NCBI GenBank assembly: GCA_003156805.1
Contig: PMHV01000074.1
Span: forward strand, 1 to 60,080
Source: Acidobacteriaceae bacterium
GTDB lineage: Bacteria; Acidobacteriota; Terriglobia; Terriglobales; Acidobacteriaceae
DNA length: 60,080 nucleotides
Direction: 5' to 3'
In this document: piece by piece, positions 54,748 through 60,080 of the stretch
Position numbering within the stretch: the first letter of the stretch is position 1
Layout of the letters: every line of letters begins with the position of its first letter
Position numbers and translations under genes: made by a program
Notes under the pieces: model-generated
The model's input: the letters and a program-made list of their open reading frames with translations, nothing else
Told to the model about the DNA's origin: nothing
Database searches by the model: none

Positions 54748-55347
54748 TCAAGGATGGGTGCAGGGCTCAGGCTCAAAGCCAGGCTGGTCGTTCCTGGCCC
54801 GGACTTCGATCACCGTGTTGTTCTTGTCGACGGTGATCTTCCTGGCCTGACCGAGATCGGAAATTCGCATGTCTTTCAGCTGGATGTCGAGGCCTTCGGT
54901 GATTGCGTTGCCACCGGTGAGAAGGGCAATATCGTGCAACATACTCTTGCGCTGATCCCCGAAGCCGGGTGCCCTGACGGCAGCAACTTGCAGCGGGCCA
55001 CGCAGCTTGTTCACGACGAGCGTAGCCAACGCCTCGCCCCGAACATCCCCTGCGATGACGAGCAGCGGCTTGCCACTCTTTGTGATCTCCTCGAGTAGGG
55101 GGAGCAGATCCCTCTTAGAACTGATTTTCTTCTCGTGGATAAGAATGTAGACGTTCTCAAGGGCAACTTCCATGCGTTCGGGGTCAGTAACGAAGTAGGG
55201 CGAGAGGTATCCGCAGTCGAGTTGCATGCCGCCCACCTGCGGTTCGTCACTGGCGCTGCAGGGAATAACGCCCCCGTCACGGATGACGCCAGCTTCTTCC
55301 ACGCGAGCCAAAATGTGGTCCTCTACTGTGGCAAGTTTCGCAGTCAT
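54748..55347 (-). CDS. Stand-alone GroEL apical-domain protein (natural minichaperone candidate)
   Basis: This 199-residue protein corresponds to GroEL residues about 150-350. The apical substrate-binding surface is kept: [14 protein letters not shown] (positions of Tyr199, Tyr203, Phe204), DLLPLLEEI (Leu234, Leu237) and [13 protein letters not shown] (Leu259, Val263, Val264), then [20 protein letters not shown]. The equatorial ATPase and most of the intermediate domain are missing. The N-terminal 40 residues and C-terminal end ([14 protein letters not shown]) are divergent. An AAGGAGGTT site lies eight bases before the ATG, so it is probably translated and not just a relic. Isolated apical domains of E. 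coli GroEL are known to have ATP-independent chaperone activity. Confidence 0.85.
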   Translation of the reverse strand: MTAKLATVEDHILARVEEAGVIRDGGVIPCSASDEPQVGGMQLDCGYLSPYFVTDPERMEVALENVYILIHEKKISSKRDLLPLLEEITKSGKPLLVIAGDVRGEALATLVVNKLRGPLQVAAVRAPGFGDQRKSMLHDIALLTGGNAITEGLDIQLKDMRISDLGQARKITVDKNNTVIEVRARNDQPGFEPEPCTHP

Positions 55348-55374
55348 GCCTGCAGAACCTCCTTCAACCGTGGC

Positions 55375-55563
55375 TCACGGCATGCTCTTCCGTGTGCGAG
55401 ACGGACCATTCAGTTCTTGGTTGCGACGTGCCAGGCCCTTCGCGCCGGCAATCGCGGATGACCGTTCTGTTTTCGCTATTAGTTCCTTGGACTGCTGAAT
55501 GGTTTCCGCTTCTTTGGCATTTACGCGACTCGTTATCTCTCGTCTTTCGCTTGTGTTTGGCAT
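55375..55563 (-). CDS. Possible 62-residue charged protein
   Basis: The frame encodes a charged helical peptide (MPNTSERREITSRVNAKEAE; TIQQSKELIAKTERSSAIAG) followed by KGLARRNQELN. It ends 11 bases before the GroEL-apical ribosome site, which would fit an operon leader gene. No ribosome site is seen before its ATG and no family is recognised; an overlapping longer frame reads less like protein. Confidence 0.35.
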   Translation of the reverse strand: MPNTSERREITSRVNAKEAETIQQSKELIAKTERSSAIAGAKGLARRNQELNGPSRTRKSMP

Positions 55564-55786
55564 TGTTTGCTAGTATCTCTGACTTCAGCTTTGCAGTATG
55601 GTCAGTTTTGTACACTCTGGAATGAACCATGGGCGATTTCACGGTCGTAGGCTTGCCGGATCAGGGTGTAATCTCGACCTTCACGACTCCATCGGATCGC
55701 TTTCGAGTCCTGCTGTTACCCTTAACGTAACATCGGAAGTATGCTTCTCTGGCACGCGCAAGCGACCATGCCCGAGGTCCTTCATT

Positions 55787-57352
55787 CTACTGCTCGATTG
55801 TCGTGTCGGTCTTGGGCGGTTTCTGCGTCAGCTGCCGCGTGCTCGGCAATTGCGAACGATCCCACCCACCGCCCAGGGCCTCCACCAGCGCCACGACGTA
55901 GGTCATTTGTTGCACCTGAAGGCCATTCAGAGTCTGCTGGTCCGCCAGCACCGTGGTCTGGGCAATCAGCACGTCGACATAGGGATCAATGCCGGTGTCG
56001 TACCGGGCCTGTTCGAGCTTGAGGAAGGTTTGCGCGGAATTCACCGCTTCCTGTTCCTGCCGGATCTCCTTGGATAGGATGCGGACTTCCGCAAGACCAT
56101 CTTCCACTTGCTGGAATGCGGTAAGCACCGTCTGGCGGTAGCCGGCGAGATCGGCGTTGTAGGTCGCGACGTACTGTTGCACGGTAGCGCGGCGCAGACC
56201 GGCATCGAAGATGGTTTCCGGAATCGACGCGCCAACGGACCAGAAACGGCTCGGCCAGGAGAGCCAATGAGTAAAGGCTGAACTCTCAAAGCCGCCTTCC
56301 CCGCTCAAAGTCAGGGTCGGATAATAGGCCGCGTAAGCGATGCCGATCGCCGCGTTGCCTTCGGCCATGGTGCGTTCTGCGGCGGCGACATCCGGCCGGC
56401 GCTCAAGCAGTTCCGAGGGCACGCCCACCGGGATCGGCGGCGGAGCAATGGTCATCGGCTTCACGGGAATGGAGAGATTGGAGGCGGCCTTGCCTACGAG
56501 CACGGCGATCGCGTGCTCATATTGCGCCCGCGCGATTCCAACATTGGTTGCCCCCGCCTGCGCGCTCTGCAGGGTAGTTTGGGCTTCGACCACCGAGATC
56601 TCGTCGTCGATGCCGGTTTCATAGAGAGAGTGGGTCAGATCTAGCGCTTTCTGGTCCGCTTCCACGGTATCGTTGAAGATCTTTTGCAATTCGTCCTGTC
56701 CACGAATCTCGAAAAAATACTGCGCCAAGCTGGCCTGCTCAGCCAGACGCTCATTCTCAAGATCGGCCGCGCTGACCTGAGCGGCGTACTGCGCTTGGCG
56801 CACGGTGTTGCGGACCTTACCCCAAAGGTCGGGCTCCCAGGAGGCTTCGAGCGGCAGCGAATAGAGCGTACTTTGCAGTTGCGGTGTGGTCGTTGAGGTG
56901 GTACTCGTGCCGGTCGTACTGACGGTGGTCGTGCCCACATTCGCCACGCCCACATTCGCCGAGGCTCGCGAGTGGGTGACCGAGGGCACAACGGTTAGCG
57001 TAGGAAAGTATTGTGAGCGGGCCTCGCGCACTAGGGCGCGAGCTTCCATGAAGTTCTCGAAGTATTGCTTGATGTTCTGGTTGTTAATATCCAGTTGTTC
57101 TTCGAGAGCGTTCAATTCGGGATCGTTGAAGATCTCCCACCATTTGCCGCGCAGCTTGGCATCCGAAGGCTGCGCCACCGTCCAGCCTTCAGTTTCATTG
57201 AACTGGGTGGGCGATTCCTTGTAAACCGCGGGAGCCTGCGGCGCCGGTACGTGATATTTCGGACCGACCACGCAGCCCGATAACATTAACAAGAGCGCAG
57301 CCGCACACAGCCGAATCATACCGTTTACTAGTTTTCGCGTGAAGATCTTCAT
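55787..57352 (-). CDS. RND efflux outer membrane lipoprotein (OprM/TolC-like)
   Basis: This 521-residue protein carries a lipoprotein signal with lipobox LMLSGC, so it is acylated at that Cys. Two homologous coiled-coil/barrel halves follow (ALEEQLDINNQNIKQYFENF; DLENERLAEQASLAQYFFEI; LERRPDVAAAERTMAEGNAA; AYYPTLTLSGEGGF), with a Thr/Ser-rich insert around 140-165. It forms the trimeric outer-membrane exit duct of an RND pump. Its start is 36 bases after the pump gene on the same strand, so the two are in one operon. A periplasmic adaptor probably lies upstream outside the window. Confidence 0.93.
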   Translation of the reverse strand: MKIFTRKLVNGMIRLCAAALLLMLSGCVVGPKYHVPAPQAPAVYKESPTQFNETEGWTVAQPSDAKLRGKWWEIFNDPELNALEEQLDINNQNIKQYFENFMEARALVREARSQYFPTLTVVPSVTHSRASANVGVANVGTTTVSTTGTSTTSTTTPQLQSTLYSLPLEASWEPDLWGKVRNTVRQAQYAAQVSAADLENERLAEQASLAQYFFEIRGQDELQKIFNDTVEADQKALDLTHSLYETGIDDEISVVEAQTTLQSAQAGATNVGIARAQYEHAIAVLVGKAASNLSIPVKPMTIAPPPIPVGVPSELLERRPDVAAAERTMAEGNAAIGIAYAAYYPTLTLSGEGGFESSAFTHWLSWPSRFWSVGASIPETIFDAGLRRATVQQYVATYNADLAGYRQTVLTAFQQVEDGLAEVRILSKEIRQEQEAVNSAQTFLKLEQARYDTGIDPYVDVLIAQTTVLADQQTLNGLQVQQMTYVVALVEALGGGWDRSQLPSTRQLTQKPPKTDTTIEQ

Positions 57353-57387
57353 GACGTTTCTGCCTAATCGACCATTTATCTCAAAGT

Positions 57388-60080
57388 TTACGTGCTAGCT
57401 GGTCTCCTGAGCTCGGGAATGGTGTCGGGCTGTTTCCCCTCCATGCGCAGCCGCAGCCGGTCGAACGCCAAATAGACGACCGGTGTTGTATACAGCGTGA
57501 GCAACTGACTCAAGATGAGTCCTCCCACAATCGTGATGCCGAGGGGCCGGCGCAGCTCATACCCCGTGCCCGTCCCCAGCGCCAACGGCAAAGCGCCCAA
57601 CAACGCAGCCATCGTCGTCATCAAGATCGGGCGGAAGCGCAGCGTGCACGCTTCAAAGATCGCGTCTTTTGTGCTTTTTCCCTCCTGGCGCTCCGCCTGA
57701 AGAGCGAAATCGATCATCATAATTGCGTTCTTTTTCACAATTCCGATCAGCAACACAATGCCGATGATGGAGATGATGTTCAGATCCTGTTTAAAGAGCA
57801 GCAATGCGAGCATCGCGCCTACGCTCGCCGACGGTAGGGTGGAGATGATGGTCAGGGGATGGACCAGGCTTTCATACAAAATGCCAAGAACGATGTACAC
57901 CGCCAGCAGCGCCGTCAAAATCAACACGGGCTCGGTGCCAAGAGATTGCTGGTACGCCAGCAGCGTGCCGGCAAAAAAGCCTTGCAGCGTGGAAGGCGTG
58001 CCGAGGCGCTTCTGCATCTGGGTGATAGCCAATGTGGCGTCGCTCAAAGATACGTTCGTTGCCAGGTTAAAGGATACGGTGACCGAGGGGAATAATCCGG
58101 TATGGTTGACAGCCAGGGGCGTCGTATTGGCTTTGCCGTTGGCCACAGTGAGCAGGGGAATGTTGCCGCCGCCGGATTGAAGGTAGATGTCCTTCAATCC
58201 TTCCGGGGTTTGCCAATACTGCGGAGCTACTTCCAGCACCACGTAATACTGATTTAGCTGCGTGTAAATGATGGACACTTCCGACTGGCCGAACGCACTG
58301 TATAGCGACGAGTCCAGTTGCTGCGCGGTGAGGCCGAGCTTGGCCGCAGTCACGCGATCATAGTTCATCACCTCATCCAGACCACCATTCTGCTGGTCTG
58401 AACTCACGTCCTGCAGGCCCGGCAGGTGCTGCATCGAACTCAGTATGATCGGCGCCCATTTGGAAAGATCCTGCACATTGTCAGATTGGAGCGTGTATTG
58501 GTACATCGCATTGCTGGAGCGGCCGCCGATGCGCAGATCCTGCACGGCCTGGAGAAACGCCGAAGCCACGGGCAGACGGTTCAATTTGGGGCGCAGGCGG
58601 TTGATGATCTGAGCGGCGCTCACTTTGCGGTCGGCCAGCGGTTTGAGGGCAACGTAGAGAGACCCGGTATTGGTGGCCCCGCCACCGCCGGTAAATGCAA
58701 TCACATTCTGGACGGCAGGATCACTTTTGATGACCGCACCGATCTGCCGAATGGAGTTGTCCATCGACGGGAACGACGCGTCTTGCGGCCCGCGAACTGC
58801 GCCCTGGAGCGCTCCCGTGTCCTCTACCGGGAAAAGCCCTTTGGGTATCTCGTAGCCCACCACTACATTCAGCGCGATGGTGATGAGGAGGACGATGAGA
58901 GTGAGCGTGGGATGGTCGAGCACCCAGTGCAGGGTGCGGCGATATAGCGATAACATGCCGTCGAAAAACTTTTCGCTGGCCATGTAGAGGCGCCCATGTT
59001 TTTCGTTGCGCTCGTTCTTCAAGAGATAGGCGCACATCATCGGCGTTGTGGTCAGGGAGATGATCATGGACACGAAGACGGCGGTCGAGAGAGTGACGGC
59101 GAATTCGCGGAAGAGGCGGCCCACGATTCCGCCCATCATCAGAAGAGGAATAAAGACGGCGATCAGTGAAATGCTGATGGTGAAGACGGTGAACCCGATC
59201 TCTTCCGCACCCTTCAGAGCCGCGGCGAAGGGCTCGGTGCCGTTCTCCAGGTGGCGCGAGATATTTTCCATCACCACGATGGCATCGTCGACCACAAATC
59301 CCGTGGCAATGGTCATGGCCATCAGCGAGAGGTTGTCCAGGCTGTATCCGAGCATGTACATTACCGCGAAGGTGCCGACCAGCGAGACCGGCACCGCGAC
59401 CGCGGGGATGAGCGTGGCGCGGCCGTTGCGCAGAAAAACGAACACTACAACGATGACCAGGCCGATGGAAATGAGCAGCGTCCTCTCCACGTCACCGACC
59501 GAGGCGCGGATGGTGATGGTGCGATCCAGAACGACGGTGGTCTCGATGCCGAGCGGAATGGATGCCTGAATCGACGGAAGTTGCGCGGTTATACTGTCGA
59601 CGGTGGAGATGATGTTGGCGCCGGGCTGGCGGAAGATGATAACCGTAACTGCGCGCTTGCCGTTCAAATAGCCAGCAGCACGAATGTTAGCCACCGAGTC
59701 TGTCACCTGAGCGACGTCGGATAGATGGACTGCCGCGCCGTTGTTATATCCAACGACCAGGGGCTTGTAGTCCTTGGCCAGAGAGATCTGGTCGTTGGCC
59801 AGGATGTCCGCGGTAACATTGCCGTCAGTAATTTGGCCTTTGGCCAGGTCCGCGTTCTGCAGGCTCAACACCGATTGCAAATTCGCCAGAGTAAGTCCAT
59901 AGCCGGCCAATTGTGTAGGATTTGCGTCTACCCGCACGGACGGCAACGCGCCACCTCCGACCACGACCTGACCTACTCCCTGTACCTGCGACAGTCTTTG
60001 CGCCAGAACGGTGGAGGCTTCGTCATACAGTTTATCGGGACCGTATTTGTCGGAGGTAAGGCCGAGGATCATGATCGGCG
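57388..60080 (-). CDS. RND multidrug efflux permease, N-terminus outside window
   Basis: This is the C-terminal 897 residues or so of an inner-membrane drug/proton antiporter of the HAE1/MdtB type; the frame runs off the right edge, so roughly the first 140 residues are missing. Visible are the porter subdomains (VVVGGGALPSVRVDANPTQL), the membrane core with the proton-relay segment (ATGFVVDDAIVVMENI, two consecutive Asp), LTTTPMMCAYLLKN, and the second half ending RPILMTTMAALLGALPLALG. It works with the lipoprotein channel downstream and a periplasmic adaptor not in the window. Confidence 0.95.
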   Translation of the reverse strand, partial: PIMILGLTSDKYGPDKLYDEASTVLAQRLSQVQGVGQVVVGGGALPSVRVDANPTQLAGYGLTLANLQSVLSLQNADLAKGQITDGNVTADILANDQISLAKDYKPLVVGYNNGAAVHLSDVAQVTDSVANIRAAGYLNGKRAVTVIIFRQPGANIISTVDSITAQLPSIQASIPLGIETTVVLDRTITIRASVGDVERTLLISIGLVIVVVFVFLRNGRATLIPAVAVPVSLVGTFAVMYMLGYSLDNLSLMAMTIATGFVVDDAIVVMENISRHLENGTEPFAAALKGAEEIGFTVFTISISLIAVFIPLLMMGGIVGRLFREFAVTLSTAVFVSMIISLTTTPMMCAYLLKNERNEKHGRLYMASEKFFDGMLSLYRRTLHWVLDHPTLTLIVLLITIALNVVVGYEIPKGLFPVEDTGALQGAVRGPQDASFPSMDNSIRQIGAVIKSDPAVQNVIAFTGGGGATNTGSLYVALKPLADRKVSAAQIINRLRPKLNRLPVASAFLQAVQDLRIGGRSSNAMYQYTLQSDNVQDLSKWAPIILSSMQHLPGLQDVSSDQQNGGLDEVMNYDRVTAAKLGLTAQQLDSSLYSAFGQSEVSIIYTQLNQYYVVLEVAPQYWQTPEGLKDIYLQSGGGNIPLLTVANGKANTTPLAVNHTGLFPSVTVSFNLATNVSLSDATLAITQMQKRLGTPSTLQGFFAGTLLAYQQSLGTEPVLILTALLAVYIVLGILYESLVHPLTIISTLPSASVGAMLALLLFKQDLNIISIIGIVLLIGIVKKNAIMMIDFALQAERQEGKSTKDAIFEACTLRFRPILMTTMAALLGALPLALGTGTGYELRRPLGITIVGGLILSQLLTLYTTPVVYLAFDRLRLRMEGKQPDTIPELRRPAST

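Overview
The window looks like chromosome from an Acidobacteriota (Terriglobia-type) soil bacterium. The inference rests on gene content: a large Oar-like TonB-dependent receptor with a carboxypeptidase-regulatory N-terminus, a GloVer-repeat protein, secreted proteins ending in an LGxLAxGAxGLxxWRR-like tail, DUF2277, an MCE-OmpA fusion, and many GC-rich intergenic hairpins reused between genes. No marker gene for firm taxonomy is present, so this is not proven.

Layout. 1-5.6 kb: the 3' end of groEL, a tRNA with anticodon CGC, two secreted proteins, DUF2277 and an orphan PD-(D/E)XK nuclease-like protein, separated by recurring terminator hairpins. 5.8-8.9 kb (minus strand): threonine synthase, TatA and a Tat-exported ferritin-like protein. 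9.0-16.7 kb: a carbohydrate locus with a large secreted clan-A glycoside hydrolase, a ROK sugar kinase, a LacI-type regulator, a broken GH5 gene and a secreted beta-propeller protein; a LacI-like palindrome lies between the divergent hydrolase and kinase genes. 16.9-21.6 kb: a compact genomic island in the 3' end of tRNA-Asn, bounded by a 28-bp direct repeat. It carries a tyrosine recombinase whose first catalytic arginine seems to be missing, an excisionase-like protein, an XRE/ImmA regulatory pair with an operator-like palindrome, and small cargo genes.

21.7-33.0 kb (mostly minus strand) is a surface and secretion region: a beta-propeller remnant, a GloVer protein, a sulfotransferase, a MITE-like element, three paralogous exported proteins with a shared C-terminal sorting-like tail, a phosphodiesterase-TPR fusion and the TonB-dependent receptor. 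33.3-39.6 kb (plus strand) is one tight catabolic operon: a FadR-type regulator, a beta-hydroxyacid dehydrogenase, E1-alpha and E1-beta of a 2-oxoacid dehydrogenase, an M24-fold enzyme lacking one metal-ligand Asp, and the E2 subunit. A secreted M28 carboxypeptidase follows.

42-57 kb holds envelope and stress functions: small membrane proteins, an Mla-type lipid transport operon (permease, ATPase, MCE-OmpA) led by an exported protein, a 52-residue metallothionein, a P3A proton-pumping ATPase, phosphoketolase plus acetate kinase (sugar phosphate to acetyl phosphate to acetate and ATP), and an apical-domain-only GroEL with a strong ribosome binding site. The window ends in an RND efflux pair whose pump gene runs off the right edge.

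The observations most worth following up are the stand-alone GroEL apical domain, the tRNA-Asn island, the dehydrogenase operon with its altered M24 enzyme, and the sorting-tail family clustered with the phosphodiesterase-TPR protein. All similarity statements are from recognition of motifs by eye; nothing was searched or aligned by computer.
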